64,000 nt of DNA from contig CM063503.1 of the NCBI GenBank assembly GCA_032207245.1, positions 59,072,817 through 59,136,816 of the forward strand, given 5' to 3'. Each line of letters begins with the position of its first letter. Position 1 is the first letter of the stretch. This DNA comes from Pardosa pseudoannulata. Its lineage: Eukaryota > Arthropoda > Arachnida > Araneae > Lycosidae. Shown piece after piece: positions 1-12,909 of the stretch. The position numbers were made by a program, and so were the translations under genes. A model generated the notes under the pieces. That model was not told the origin of the DNA, made no database searches, and saw only the letters and a program-made list of their open reading frames with translations.

Positions 1-1595
1 AGGTACTAACTCAACTAGGTATATTTCTTTCTCCAGACAGTCATTCAGACTTGGAGAACCTTTTGACTTCGCTGAAGCATTAAATACAGGTCTGATTCGG
101 GTTGTACTATATTCTTTCACGACATGTCTGTGTGACAGATAATGGGACAGCAGTTGAACCTCATAGTTAGGGCCCTCTTCATTTATTCCTTCTCTTGTTC
201 ACTCTTTAAATATTTGATTGTACTTATATAAATTTTCTTCCTTTAACTTTTGAATAGTACTGTCTAACCTCTTTAAAGCTATGTTAAAATTATCAGGCAG
301 TGGAGGGTGATTGGCAAGCCAAGGTAAATGTACCACAAAATGCTTATCTTTGTCGACCTGATCTGTGTTAAGAAAATGTTGGATGGCAGCTTCCTGAAGT
401 TCTTTAGTTTCTTCTCAGATGAATCGGTAATCCTGAGAGTGTCAAGAGTCCACAATTCGGCAATTATTCTAGTAGTAATAAGCATAGAATTGGCTACTAG
501 GACTTCCTCTTCCTCTGATGAGATCTGAGGTATATGTTTCATAATTGTCCACCCTAAATGAGTTTCCATTGCTATTAATCACAAGGCAAGGATTCATAAC
601 TATCGGTAATGATTTTACCAGCTACATAGGCTCCTATTAAAATTTAAATACAACTTTTATAGTCATCATTTACAGGAATACTACAGTCAACAAGTTCTTT
701 TAAATAAATCGCAGGCACTGTCGGAGGAACACTTTCACAGATGATAGGTTGACTCAGCACTTTGGAATGACAGTTATAAGACCTATCACAACTAGTCAAA
801 TATAAAGTAAACACATCATGTTTGTATACTCCTGTATTTTCCCCACCAAAGAGAGAATGTTGAAGATATTCGCAGCCTTCCCTTTTGTATTTCATTTCTT
901 TAGCAGTACCTTTTAAAATGTAAGAATGCTGTGAAGCAGTGTCTATGATGACTCTTACCTTTATTTTTCTTCCATCATCTCTGCTTAAAACTGTTAAGGT
1001 TAGGCAATAGGGCTTTTAGATACATTCGCAAGAGCTTGATCTGCTTTTGGGAAAGTATCTAATTCTGTAGTTTTTTTCTCGTTAGGTAAGAATACTTGTT
1101 GCTTTATGTTATGACAGAGTAAAATATGTCTTTTCCCACAAGCCAAACAAGTTGCCTTTGAATAACACTTACAGACTTGATGACCTGATTTTAGGCAATA
1201 AAAAACATCCCTATTTTCCTACGAGATTATCTGTATCTCTCATTGTCATATTTTGTACTTTCAAACAGTCAGTAGAATTGTTAAAATTGTGGTAAAAATG
1301 CATTGTCTTTGTTCTTTCAAAGAGGTTAAAAGACCAGCTGCACTAGCTATGGGACGAATGTCCCCACACTTGATTTTATTATTTATAGACTTTTTCTGTT
1401 TCAACAATTTTAAGTTATGTTTAGTTTCAACTCCAAAGTTTTTGTGAGGCATAAAATCATACCTATTTCTGCTGTACTTCATCATGAAGAAAATTCATTT
1501 GAATCGAGATCCATACTTTTTAGTAATTTTTTAAACTGTAAGTTTGATCAGTAATTATAGTATTTTGTTTTCTTCATCATGTGATCTTTTTTTTT

Positions 1596-1634
<39 letters not shown>

Positions 1635-2588
1635 CTTTTTTTTATGTATTCTTTCATCAAGACAATAAGTATTTCTGCCTGTACTTCATCTTGAAGAAAA
1701 TCGAGAATTGAATCGAGATCAGACTTTTTAGTAATTTTAACTGTATGTTGATCAGTAATTATAGTCACATTTTGTTCTTCTTCATCATGTGATCTACAAC
1801 TTGTAATTCTATATCGTTCTCAAACAATAAGTATTTTTTCTGGTAGAGCAGACTTGACTAATAGAAAAAGCATTGATGCATATTTATCCCTTGTTACTCC
1901 TAATATCTCAAGTGCACAAAGCTTTGTTTCCAATAAATCATAAAGATTTCTCAAAGATTTTCTTGATGAATTCTGTTTTTGGAGAAATAGGGATAGAAGA
2001 TCCTTGACATACACCTGATTATGTAGTTCTTCTCTGTCAAAATGTAATTTCAGTTGTTCTATAGCTTTCTTGAAACTGTTTCCCCCTGGTGGAAAACTTT
2101 TAACTAGTTCCTTGGCAACACTTCCCATCTTCATACATTTTGATAGGTATGCAAGCTTATCATGTGAATCTAAATTTTTGTGCTTTTTCAAATTGACCAT
2201 AGAATCTGATCCAGTTTCTTAGATCCCCATTATATGTATATAGTTGTATTTTAGGGTAATGTAATGTATTCAGCTGAGATTCACTATAATTCGACAAAAG
2301 TCTTCTTTTTCTAAAAGCAAAAGTTGTTTTAACTTCAGCTGTAACAACTGTGAATGGTCTATATAACTTTCTGATTCATCCATCTCTTTCTCTCTTGCAT
2401 CATCTTCAATGTCTTCAGAATAAAGAAATTGTTTAACATTTTCTTCAGCATTTATCACTAGCTTCAATAACTCTCAGTTTAACTAATTTATTAGAAACTT
2501 CTAAATTCACATCTTGAGTATCAAATTCATTACACGCTTTAGAAAATAATTGTCTTAACTGAGTTCTGACTTTTTTCATGGATTCCAT
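1..2588 (-). pseudogene. Pao/BEL retrotransposon gag-pol, decayed, truncated by window edge
   Basis: Minus-strand relic of a Pao/BEL LTR retrotransposon polyprotein, readable only by joining frames. Proposed start is the ATG at 2588 (MESMKK...). At about 2270-2190 lies LHYPKIQLYTYNGDLRNW, the entry to the Pao-type gag domain (DUF1759), which continues frameshifted to 1820 (KNLDSHDKLAYLSK...). At about 1210-1100 are zinc-knuckle residues (CLKSGHQVCKC, then CLACGKRHILLC). At about 955-570 is the DUF1758 protease with VIIDTASQHSYI, where the DT(G/A)S core is visible. A linker with LGWTIM and HLPWLANHPPLP follows at 570-200. The reverse transcriptase begins at about 130 (RIRPVFNASAKSKG) and leaves the window. 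Several frameshifts and stops, including the TGA near 202, make it non-functional unless some are assembly errors. No LTR is in view. The family call is firm. Confidence 0.85.
1468..1797. repeat. Local direct duplication flanking a poly-T tract in the Pao gag
   Basis: Two copies of about 120 bp lie at 1468-1586 and 1678-1797. Both contain CTGTACTTCATC, GAATCGAGATC, TGATCAGTAATTATAGT and TTCATCATGTGATCT. Between them is a T tract of over 40 bases. The repeat lies inside the Pao gag, where such families carry no duplication. It is either a local duplication with homopolymer expansion or a long-read assembly artefact. Confidence 0.75.
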
Positions 2589-3402
2589 ATTAACTCTCTA
2601 AAATTTGCCTGAATCTTTATAAAGCTAAGTTCTTTATAACAGGGAATAAATAAAATCAATTCACTTGAAAATTAGACGGTCATGTCTCGGACACACGATA
2701 TCCTGTTTGGGTTTCGAAATAAGAAGTATGGTTCTGAAGTAGTTCAGAAGTATGTCCTCAATGGCATAGTTAACTGCTCAAAACAAAGCACTTTTAATAT
2801 AAAAGACTTTTTGTTAGATTGCTGTATGCAAGCCCTTTAAAAAGCAGAATATGTCACACAGAAGAATTTATGGCGTAAATAATATATCAAAACACAAAAG
2901 CAACTGGAACCATTTTTTTCTTGCATACGTCAAGAACAACCATGTTTTTTTTAATAAAATATATTATTTGTTGCCACTCGGAACTTACAAAGAAAAAATA
3001 AAATAAAGATAACATGTGGGTAGAACATCAATTTAACAGACAATGTGTCAACAAGTACTTAGTGCTGAATGATAGCTGAATTGTAGAGCACTGCCGTTAG
3101 TACAGTCAGTTAGCACAGTCAGTTGCAAATTCCAATTCTGGGATGGATGTAACTTGGAAAGTTACACAAGTGCGTATGTGCACTTGACTAATGATTATCA
3201 GATTTTTTTCAAATTTGTTGCAATTGCATTCTATATGATTTACCTATTTTTACCTTGAATATTTCCAAGAAATAACTTTAGTAATCTTTTCCTGTGTAAT
3301 TACTTTAGTTCTAAATTTCATAGAAAGTAATTATTATACCAGGTATGTATTTTTTATCTGAATAAAATTGTGGTTCTTACATGTACTTTTTTAAAAATCT
3401 AG

Positions 3403-3468
3403 GCAATTCATGCAGAAGTCCCAATGATTTCTGTAAAGAATCATAGCCTTAAAAGAGGGGAGAAAATG
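3403..3468 (+). CDS. Candidate internal coding exon, unidentified host gene
   Basis: A 66-bp exon candidate of exactly 22 codons. It is preceded by a pyrimidine/A-rich tract ending TCTAG and followed by the donor ATG|GTATGT. The only fully open frame across both sites reads AIHAEVPMISVKNHSLKRG then EKM. It ends in phase 0, so it could splice directly to the candidate at 5174, whose open frame starts in phase 0. I do not recognise the protein. The evidence is splice-site quality, an open frame and a higher G+C than the flanks. A chance pseudo-exon cannot be excluded at this length. Confidence 0.4.
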
Positions 3469-5173
3469 GTATGTGAATTTTTCTCTCATACTAATGAGTT
3501 TACATAATTTCTATGAATTATATAGAAAATGTCGTTTTAATTAAATGAAAAATAAAATTTTCTTGATTTTGGAGGCATAATTCAGTAATTTTGTTGTTTA
3601 CAGTAAAATAAAGAGGAATGTTTTAGTTAAAGTTTTCTGACTTTTTTCTTGATTTGTCTCTTATTCTTCATAAATTGATTTTATTAATATTCCTGGGGTG
3701 TTTGGATCTTTTTTTCACATATATAAAATTTGACTTTAACACAATTTTATTTTGGGGAAAGCTTAAAAAATATTTGACAACTTTGTATTCTTAGCAACAG
3801 TTAATATTTAACAATGTATAATTCTTTTGTTAACTGGTAGATACAGTCAAAATTGTAACATATGACTAATGATGACATTACATGACATAAATCATTCATG
3901 TCATCTTTTACTCGTGGGGATTATTCAATGCTTGGAAAATCAAGGACGGCAATTTTCTATATATTCAATTATTATAGCATGACAATGTATTTAGGCTGGT
4001 CTTTATTTTTATAACATTATTTATTTTCTGTGGACCTAACAGGTATAAAAAAAAAAAAAATTCTAGATATTTTTTTAAGTAGTTGCTAGTTTCTGTGACT
4101 GCTGTTAGCATATTACTTTCTTGCTGCTTTCATAAGAATGTGTAAATAGATGTTGTTTCTTTTGTTTTATTATTTAAGCTTCCAGAATTATATTCTTGGA
4201 TGTAAGGTAATATTTCATATATGTCTCCTGACATATAATTTTATTTTTGAAAATGAGTAATATACACAAGTATATTTTTTTCATCAAATGGCTGTAAAAA
4301 ATAAAAGTATGTCTTAAATATCAGAAAAATATATCTTATGTTGTATTATATTTGTAGATTTATAGTGATATTTTCTAAGGTGAATGCTTTAATTACAGCA
4401 TGTTACAAGTACTGAGTAGTTCACTAAATTGATAATATCTTATGGTTGTAAAAACTTATCTGTAATGAAATCATAAAAGATTTACAAATACAGATAAGGG
4501 TATGTAAAATAACTAAATAAATAATTACATTACTAATGTTCATAAAATAGGATTGAAATTCCATTACAATTAAAAAAGAAAAATTATGGGTTATTTTTGG
4601 CCTGAACACCTTTTGGGTGTGCTACATCGTTACAACGTTAGAAGATTTAAATAAGATGTCTGCATAGTTTTCTAACATGAGGGAAAGTTTCTTGTCCTGA
4701 CTTTGTTTTAATTTCATTTTTAATAGAGTGCTTTGATTTTATAGACTGTTATGTTCAATGTATAGAATATTTTTCATCAATATCAGATCAATACCCTTTC
4801 CTGGGTGACTGTTAGAAACATTAATTAATCAAGAATGGGAGAAAATTAATGCAATAAAAGCCAAGAATAGGGCTTAACTTCTAGAATAATGCTATTTATT
4901 AGTATTATGTATAAGAATTTTCTGATTTAAATATGAATTTTCTGAAATGTTATCTTTGTCTTTTAATTAAATTAAAAATAATTTAATTAGGATGATATAG
5001 TTTTGTTGTACTGACAACAAACCCTACCATAACCTAAACTAAAAAAATTGAAATTTCTGCTATAATTTTTTCAGTTTGTCTAATTATTATAGCATGTTTA
5101 AAATAAATCAATGTGCCAGTACTGTACTTTTTACATTCATAAATATTTTCTTTATCATTTCTTGTCTTTGTAG

Positions 5174-5319
5174 GAATCTGAGAGTACTGCAAGCGCTGCT
5201 GATCCTGAAGAAACAGATTCTGATGATGAATTTGTTGAAATATTTACCAATTACTCTGGTGTAAAGTTAATATATTTTGAACATAGTTATGCACAAAATT
5301 GGGCATCTTTATGTGAAAT
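5174..5319 (+). CDS. Candidate internal coding exon, acidic serine-rich, unidentified host gene
   Basis: A 146-bp exon candidate bounded by CTTTGTAG and the near-perfect donor GAAAT|GTAAGT. The frame is open throughout, starting ESESTASAADPEETDSDDEF and ending LIYFEHSYAQNW then ASLCE. The first half is strongly acidic and serine-rich (several possible casein-kinase-2-like sites); the second half is more hydrophobic. It joins in frame after the candidate at 3403-3468, giving about 70 residues of one protein. An earlier weaker donor (CTCTG|GTGTAA) exists near 5261. I cannot name the family. The combination of good splice sites and biased composition in otherwise AT-rich DNA makes it more credible than the many short ORFs around it. 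Confidence 0.45.
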
Positions 5320-6450
5320 GTAAGTATGGTTTGTAATTTTATAATTATTATCAGGGCCCAAACAACTAATGGAATAAATAACATTAAAATGTACTAACTC
5401 AAGCTTTTTATTTTATTAGAAAAAGAATGAAATTATTTAGTGAGAAAATCTATTTCTTTACCTACTATCTTACTCTATTTCTTTTTTCACTACCTATTTG
5501 CATCTGGAATAATTATATATGTGTTAAATTTTAGTGAATATTTCTTCACATATTTTGTTATTTAGAAACAGATTGATTTACAATATATTAAGACATTTTA
5601 CTTATAAATATTTTAGAAATAACTAAAAAAAGTCAAAATGTTTGTAATAAGAGGTAAAATATAAGTTATGTGTAATTCTGATACTGAATTGTCTATCTTT
5701 AGTTGGTATGTATGAACACTGTAAAGTGACATGATATCTGTACTGTCATAACCTGTAAACTACTGAACAAAAGGGAAAAAAGGGAGGTGAGGGGGGGGGG
5801 GAGGAGTGAATATACAGAATGCTTCCAAAACCTCAAGTCAGCATCCTTGGGTTTAATGGATTAACAGTGGAAAAAAGAATTTAATGATAATCTGGATCTT
5901 GTATACTTTAGTTTATATTTTTTTCAGTTGTTGCAAAATTTTTTTGCAGATTGTTATTTCTTATCCCTCTTGCTCTTTAAATATTAAGTAATTCTACAAA
6001 CATTTAAAAGTTTGGTGATTAATGTTTTTTCAATTTTTTAAAAATTTGATAAGTGGCTGTACTTTGTGTTAACTCTTATTTATTCCTATTATGCTTAAAT
6101 GCTTTATACTGCTTTTAACATTCTAAGAATATTAAAAATTCTTAGAATTCCGAGACACATGAAAATACTTGTGTTAATATTATGTAAATCTCAAAATAAT
6201 ATTTATAGTAGTCAAGTATTTTCTTTTTTTGCCCCCTCTTGTGTACTTTTTACTTTTTCTGTATTTTGAAAGCCATGTGATTACTTTGCAGAATAACTCA
6301 ATTTGTATTTGCTTCTTCAATTTTAAATTAATTTTTTAATATAATGTAGAATATTCCTTACTCCATGGTTCTAAAATTATGAGGTTACTAATTAAAAAGT
6401 GTGCAAGTGAGGTATCTTTATTACTAAATTAGATATTTGTAACATTGTAC

Positions 6451-7732
6451 TTAACCTTTTTGCGGCGGGCGAATCATATATGCATTTCGAACAGACAAAT
6501 GAGAGTACCGGGCGGTTCACCCGTGCATTCCTGCAGAGCTAGCCTTGTGAACTTGCAGTGCATATATGCATTTTCAGCTGGAACAATTTTTAATAACTAC
6601 TAGATGGCACTCTGTGTCTATTACATTTAAACTATATGTAGTTTTTGTATTTTGACCTTCAGATTGTTCATATTCTGGCTGTTTTTGGTATTTTCCGCAT
6701 CAGCTGTGGCTGGGGAGGGGGGAAAACGTAATGTAAACAAACACAGCTTGGCTCTTTAACTTTCCACGTGATATATGCTTTGTTGCATTTGATAGCTCTC
6801 AGAACACTTTTTTTTTTGTTTGTTTGTTTGTTGATACAGGAGTGTATCTTAGCAATATGAAAGAGTACATTTTTAAAAATAAAAGTTTATTAATGAAGAA
6901 AATATCTTGACAAACATTCTCAGTAGCTCTAGCTGATACAAAATATAAAAGTCATACTCACATAGTCTTCTTGTGAACAACAAAATATATTTACCACTTG
7001 TGAAACTCAAAGTAGTTGCTCTACTAAAAAGAAATGAACATCAACTTTGCTTCATTTGAAGTATCTACACCTGGAAACAAATACTTGGTTTACTCCAGGC
7101 ATACTTGCCTGCTACCAACATTCACCAGTACTTGGCATCACTAGGGCCATCAGGAAAAAGCAAGCTAGTATGCACATCCAGTAACATAATATTTATACTA
7201 ATTTTAAACAGTTAATTGAACAGTTAACATCAGTTAATTACATGCAAAAATAAATAAACAAACATGGTGGGACATAACTCAATTGGTTGAAACAGTTTTA
7301 AAAAGGTTTTAGCTACATTTCTGCCAGTGCAGGTAAAACACAAATAATATTTTTAAAAAACTTCAAGAAGAGAAAATTAGCACAAATGAAGCAATGTCTG
7401 AATATTAAACAAATATTTAATCTTGTTAAAACTTTAACTGTTAACTTAATGCAATCATTCAACAACAAAAAGTTTTGGGAAATAAATAGTTTTGAAATAA
7501 CAGTTTAAGCTATGTGGGGTCTTTTAGGGTTTTAGCGTCAGTTTTGTTACAGTTTTCATTGCTTTCGGATATATTTTGCGCACTTCTCTCGTTATTTCGG
7601 AAAGCCTTGAATCCAGATTATTATAGCGAGAAAGCGTTATTTATCAGAGGATGAAATTACTCGAATGATAAACAAACCATGTAGCGACATAGATGAAAGT
7701 GATGATTCAATCACTTTCCTACGAGTGTTATC
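6451..7732 (+). mobile_element. piggyBac-like transposon, left part only
   Basis: Begins at a TTAA followed by CCTTTTTGCGGCGGGCG, a piggyBac-style terminus, then subterminal GCATATATGCAT-type palindromes (6479-6490 and 6559-6574). About 1.17 kb of leader follows before the transposase start at 7623. The copia LTR at 7733 interrupts the transposase after about 37 codons. The right half is not seen: the sequence beyond the copia element is lost around the assembly gap at 20088-20187. Family assignment rests on the TTAA terminus together with the transposase N-terminus. Confidence 0.6.
7623..7732 (+). pseudogene. piggyBac transposase N-terminus, interrupted by copia LTR
   Basis: Reads ARKRYLSEDEITRMI then NKPCSDIDESDDS, the basic start followed by an acidic Asp/Ser/Glu stretch typical of piggyBac/PGBD transposases. 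The expected initiator Met is ATA here, so the start is lost or mis-sequenced. The frame is open up to the copia LTR, which cuts it near residue 37. The catalytic core is absent. I infer that this element was dead before or because of the copia insertion. Confidence 0.65.
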
Positions 7733-8102
7733 TGTTAGCTTATTGAAAGCTATAATAGAAATAGTTGAAGTAGAAGCATTTTGTCCTATTAATCCTGAAC
7801 AGTATTAAGACAAACGTTAGTATAATTTAAAACTACATTTATTGAACGTAAAAGAAAAGGAAAACATCGGCTAACTGCCGTACACACATACCCATACAAC
7901 TACGACCACACTGACTGATACATAGCCTGTTCCTCTGAGTACTTATCGGTAGGGAAAGAAACGATCTTCAAACGTATGCAATATGTCACGACTCTAAAGA
8001 AAATGCATGCATAATATATATACTAATATCGTCAGTGGTTATGAGATGGTAATAAAAAATATTAAAATTACTTATAAAAATAAAGTAACTAATTTTCTAA
8101 CA
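7733..8102 (-). repeat. copia 3-prime LTR (370 bp)
   Basis: Bounded by TGTTAG...CTAACA inverted ends. It is matched at 19842-20080 by the other LTR, sharing long stretches such as GAACAGTATTAAGACAAACG and ACATCGGCTAACTG. The flank on the left is piggyBac transposase coding sequence. Confidence 0.88.
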
Positions 8103-8118
8103 TTGGCCCCCTCTCTCA
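8103..8118 (-). promoter_or_regulatory. copia polypurine tract
   Basis: On the minus strand this reads GAGAGAGGGGGCCAA immediately upstream of the TG of the 3-prime LTR, the position of the plus-strand priming site of LTR retrotransposons. Confidence 0.8.
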
Positions 8119-8426
8119 TAATCACAGACTTTACACAAGACTGAAACAAAACATACTCTAGCCTTTAAATATTTACAGATATCGTACAATTCTAATATTT
8201 TGACAAAGTTATTACACAAATATAAACTCACAATACAAACAAATTGACTTGATAATCATGAACATTATTCAAATCCTGAAAACAATTGAATAAACTCATT
8301 ACTAAACTTATGAGGAAAGACATTACAGTATGTTTTCGTATAGTTCTTTCTTAAAATTATGAAGTTCAATTTTGCTTAAAGGTTTAGTAAAAATATCTGA
8401 TAGATTATTTTTACTGTTGATATGTT

Positions 8427-10903
8427 CTAATTTGAAAGATTTTTCAAATTACAAGATTTCTTAAAAAAGTGATACTTTATATGTATATGTTTAGTACGAT
8501 TATTTTCTATGAGGGAATTTGAAAAATCTATTGCAGCTTTATTGTCACACAACAATGTACTCTTAGTGGTGTCGAAATGAAATACATTTAGATTTCTACA
8601 GTTTTCAAGTACTCTTATTATCCACATTAATTCCTTTGCTGCTTCTGCGAGTGTTACGTATTCTGATTCCATAGTAGATAAACTCACACACTTCTGCTTG
8701 AAGGCTCTCCAACTAACAGGTACCTTGTCTATAAATAATATAAAGCCTCCCATAGAGATACGGTCTTCACGATTCGACGCAAAGTCAGAATCGGAAAAAC
8801 ATCCGACATTAATTTCCTTTATATTTGATAAGTTTAACATATAATGTTGGGTATTTTGGATGTAACCCAATAGTTTAAGCAAGTAGTTCCAGTGAACTAA
8901 ACCGGGGTTCTCCTGAAACTGGGAGAAGATATTCACGGCATAACTTATATCGGGTCTAGTTCGACCGGCCAAAAATGATAAACATCCTATTATACTACGA
9001 TAAGGTAATTTTAACATCTCTGAAATTTCTTGTTCTGACTTAGGGCAATCTGATTTTGAAAGTACTACTCCTTTTGCTAAGGGTAAAGAGGAAATTGGAA
9101 AATTGTATTTTTTAAATGTTACAAATTTTACTAATATAGTCCTTTTGATGAATATACAAATTTCCATTCATTTCACAGAATTCCACACCAAGTAATTTAT
9201 GTCAAACTTGTCTTTCAACATTTTAGAGAATGTTCTATGCTTACAGAACATTTTTACCAAACAGAACAATATCGTCAACATATAATAATAGTATAGTATT
9301 GTTTTCATGATAGTAAACACAATCACATCATTCAATTTTTACAAAATTCAAACTTTCTAGGGTGTTGTGTATTTCAACGAACCATTCTCTACCACTCTGT
9401 TTCAACCCGTATATAGCTTTGTTCAGTTTACAAACATAATCTGGCATTTCAACATTAATATAACCTTGGGGTTGAGACATGTATATAGTTTCTGAAAGAT
9501 TAGCATATAAGTATGCATTTTTGATATCTATTTGACAATGTTTAAAACCTAATAAGCAAACAAGTATTGCAAAAAACATACGAATTAGGGTGAAATTTAT
9601 TACAGGGCTAAAGACTTCATCGTAACTTTCCTCTTTTCTTTGCTTATACCCCAATGCTACTAAACGTGCTTTATATCGAACTACCTCCCCCTTTTCATTT
9701 TTCTTTACGGTGTAAACCCACCGGTTACCTAAAACTTTATATTTACTGTTTGGGGGAACTAGATTCCAAACATTCCTTTCTTTCATGATTTCAATTTCCT
9801 CATTCATGGCTTTGTGCCATTCATTGAATTCTGAAACCTTTTTACATTCCTCAAAATTACTAGGTATAATCATTTCAACGTGATTAACTTCCGGTTTGTC
9901 ATTAGGGATAACTTTACCCGAAAACTTATTTTTACTACTAAAGTTAAATAAACTGCCTTTATATTCAATTTTGTGCTCATTACAGTACTTTTGTACATCG
10001 TTATTTGATCTAAATCTAACATTTGTACCTTCTATACCGTAGTATATATCGGTACGGGAGCCATCTTTTCGAGGAACAGCTCTCCTAACCCATTCAATGG
10101 TTTCACAGGGAATTAAATTTAAGGTGTCGATATGGTTTTCGTCTTCCGTATCAAATTCCTCATCATCTGAAATTGAATTATGACTTATTTTAACTCTAGG
10201 GCCCAGGACAGCTTCCTTGTACATTAAATCTTCTTGAAATATTAATTGTTTCAACTACTTTCTGCTTATTTTCAAGCCATATGCGGTATCCTTTTGTCTT
10301 TTGAGATAATCCTACCATAATACCCTTTTTGGTTCTCAAATCGAGTTTTCTTCTAAGCTTTTTTTGGATTCCAACGTAAGCTACACATCCAAATGTCTTT
10401 AGATGGGTTACCGTGGGTTTTCTTCCACCAAATAGCTGAAAAAGAGTGTTAGTCATATTGTTTTGGCAAACGCGGTTCCACGCATATGTAAAGCATAAAA
10501 GGGCTTCTGCCCAAAACCTTTTATCTAAACCACTTTGACTTAACATTGCTCTAATGGCATCTACAGCAGTGCAATTAAATTTCTCAGCGACTCCATTTTA
10601 CTCAGGAGTGAACGTGTTAATTCTCTCCGCTTTTATGCCTTGTTCTTCTAAAAAGTGGGAAAATTTTATGTTAAAAAATTCAAGACCGTTATCGCTTCTA
10701 ACATTAATAATTTTAGAGTTTAAAAAGCGTTCAGCTCTCTTTTGAAATTTTACAAAACAGTCAAAAACTTCAGATTTTTGTGTCATTGGGTATACTACGA
10801 CTTTTCTAGAAAAGTCGTGTATAATGGTTAAAAAGTATTTACTCCCACCCAATGATACTGCATCCATTGGACCGGCTACGTCCATATGTAGTAACTCTGG
10901 TGG
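8427..10903 (-). pseudogene. copia pol: integrase core, reverse transcriptase, RNase H (broken)
   Basis: Right-to-left order: integrase catalytic core at 10903-10450 (LLHMDVAGPM with first Asp, NVRSDNGLEFF with second Asp, then NGVAEKFN with the Glu), RT at about 9900-9100 (GNRWVYTVKKNEKGEVVRYK, CQIDIKNAYLYAN, and YVDD encoded at 9271-9282), and copia RNase H at about 8830-8430 (SDSDFASNRED, LSTMESEYVTLAEAAKE, CDNKAAIDFSNS). The frame is broken by a Gln-to-stop change at the FTPE*NG motif near 10598, a frameshift near 10200, and stops and shifts at about 9330-9170. Motif residues are largely preserved, so the decay is moderate. The frame continues across the 7.3-kb insertion to 18235. Confidence 0.9.
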
Positions 10904-10909
10904 TTTCGA

Positions 10910-10955
10910 CAGGAGAGTATGTCCAGCAATCCTCCAACTCCGACGCATACGCATT
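10910..10955 (+). repeat. Left terminal inverted repeat of the 7.3-kb element
   Basis: Starts CAGGAGAGTATGTCCAGC and includes CAATCCTCCAACTCCGACG. It matches the inverted complement of 18181-18228 with a 2-nt and a 1-nt gap and a few substitutions. Confidence 0.82.
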
Positions 10956-12660
10956 TGATGTCTACCCCCAAAAGAGAAAGAAACAGTCAATCTTACCATC
11001 TCAGTTCAGGTGTCAATATTTGGCACAGTATCGAAAGTTTGGCAAATCAATTTTGAAATATTTTTTATGTATACTTTAATGCTTTACTCTTTATATTAAT
11101 TTCGGAATTAAGACATCCAATGTATGACTTCTTAAAACACTTATATATTCAGAGAAAAAACTACATTTTTAATATCAGTTATACAGTAGTTATCATTTTT
11201 GGATGGATTTATTCTGTTATTTACAATCCTCAAAGTGCTAATGACAAATTAAGAAGATTAGAAATTTAGAATATGTTGCAAATAAAAATTATCTTGACAT
11301 GCATATAACATTATAAAATATTTCATTCCTTTTGTCGTCAGTCAGTTATTTAAGTGTACAAGTGATACAAAAATATTAATTTGATGAGACCCTAGCTGTC
11401 AAATTATGTACAAATAACTATATATTCATATCTTAACTATTTAAAAATTAATCTAGAATTTCTCAATTTTATTCAGCAATTTTTATATTTTATTACAGAG
11501 TTCAAACTATGTTTTACACTATGTATATACAACCAGAATAAATAGACTAATTACTTTATAGCAAAATTTACTTTTACTGCTCAGTAGAATTAAACATAGT
11601 GTTAAAATATTTTTTTTCCCAAAGAATGTTTATTTAAAACTTTGATAAATTTTTCCATATCCATTATTTTACTCTTTTAGAGTTACTTTTAGTAAATAAC
11701 TTTTAGTAAATAACAAAAAATCATTAACTTTAAGGAGGTTGAGTTAATGGATAAATAAATATAACCTCATAAAAGTTAATGAATTTTTTAGTGGAAAATG
11801 CTCTAACAGCTATTTGTAAATTTATGGATATCTATATCCATTGCTCTATAGTCTATGTGGTAAGCAGACATGATATCATTTATGTAATATTTTTACTACT
11901 CTAATTAGCTGTGTGAGTAGGCCTTTCAAAAATTATGCACTTCCAATTTAAATTGTCATATGTTGATAAACTGCCCCCTATGCCAAGAATTTCCTAACAA
12001 CATTTCTAGGATATGTGTAATTGACAAATTATGTTACAAAAAACATCCAATTTTTAGTTAATTTGATGCATATTTTATTTATCAAAGCATAATTTTATCT
12101 TTATATGATAATATAACAAATTATAACAAAACATTATTAAACAATGTTATACATAAATTTATGACCCATGGGTTTTTACTAATATAAATTAATGGTATTA
12201 AATAATTATCTCTTTAATAAGTATATGTTATTGTTTGTATATTTGCTGGTGCTAATTAAAACATTATTATAGATATAAATTTCGTGAATTTACATCATTT
12301 ATAAAATTTCTCTTAATTTTGTGTGAAAATGCATTTATTTACAGAGATATAACTTATTTAAAGAATCAAACCAGCATAGTTATTTAAGAAAAATAAAATT
12401 TTGATTAACTCTTTCATATTGAAACATTTAAAAAAAAGATGAAACTTAAAATCTCTGTACAGATAACAAATCTGAACAAACTTGACTAATTGAATTTTTA
12501 TTCAAAATGTTTATTATTTATTTTTTTTTTACATTGCTTTTTACATTACAACTTTTTATTATCTCTTAGTTTATGTATTTTTTTATCTCACTTATAAAGG
12601 AAACCTAAATCATTCAGAAGAATAAAATAAATAAATTTATACACACACACATATTTGAAC
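10956..12660. other. AT-rich interior of the 7.3-kb element, nothing recognised
   Basis: Long AT-rich stretch with scattered short direct repeats (such as TTTTAGTAAATAAC twice near 11686-11713) and no open frame of note. No transposase motif was found on either strand. Confidence 0.5.
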
Positions 12661-12670
12661 ATTTGTGTGT

Positions 12671-12673
<3 letters not shown>

Positions 12674-12731
<58 letters not shown>
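12674..12731. repeat. (TA)n microsatellite
   Basis: About 29 uninterrupted TA units, preceded by TGTGTGTGTT. The Tyr/Ile-repeat ORFs across it are artefacts. Confidence 0.97.
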
Positions 12732-12733
<2 letters not shown>

Positions 12734-12909
12734 AGCAAATTCTATTTAATACAAAAATACAAATTTCATGTTGCAATATAAAATTTAAACATAATGAAAA
12801 CAGAATTTTCTCAATATTATTAATGTTTATAATCAGTCATAGAATGTAAATACAGTACTTCTTTATTTAAATGTGTGAAACTTTCACCAATATTTCTTTT
12901 CATTATCTA

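Larger units (their letters stand above)
2589..6450. other. AT-rich non-coding stretch, intron-like
   Basis: Long AT-rich sequence with poly-T runs, a poly-G tract near 5790 and no open frame over about 60 codons. Apart from the exon candidates at 3403 and 5174 I see no gene, RNA or recognisable transposon. If those exons are real, this is intronic DNA of a plus-strand host gene. Confidence 0.5.
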
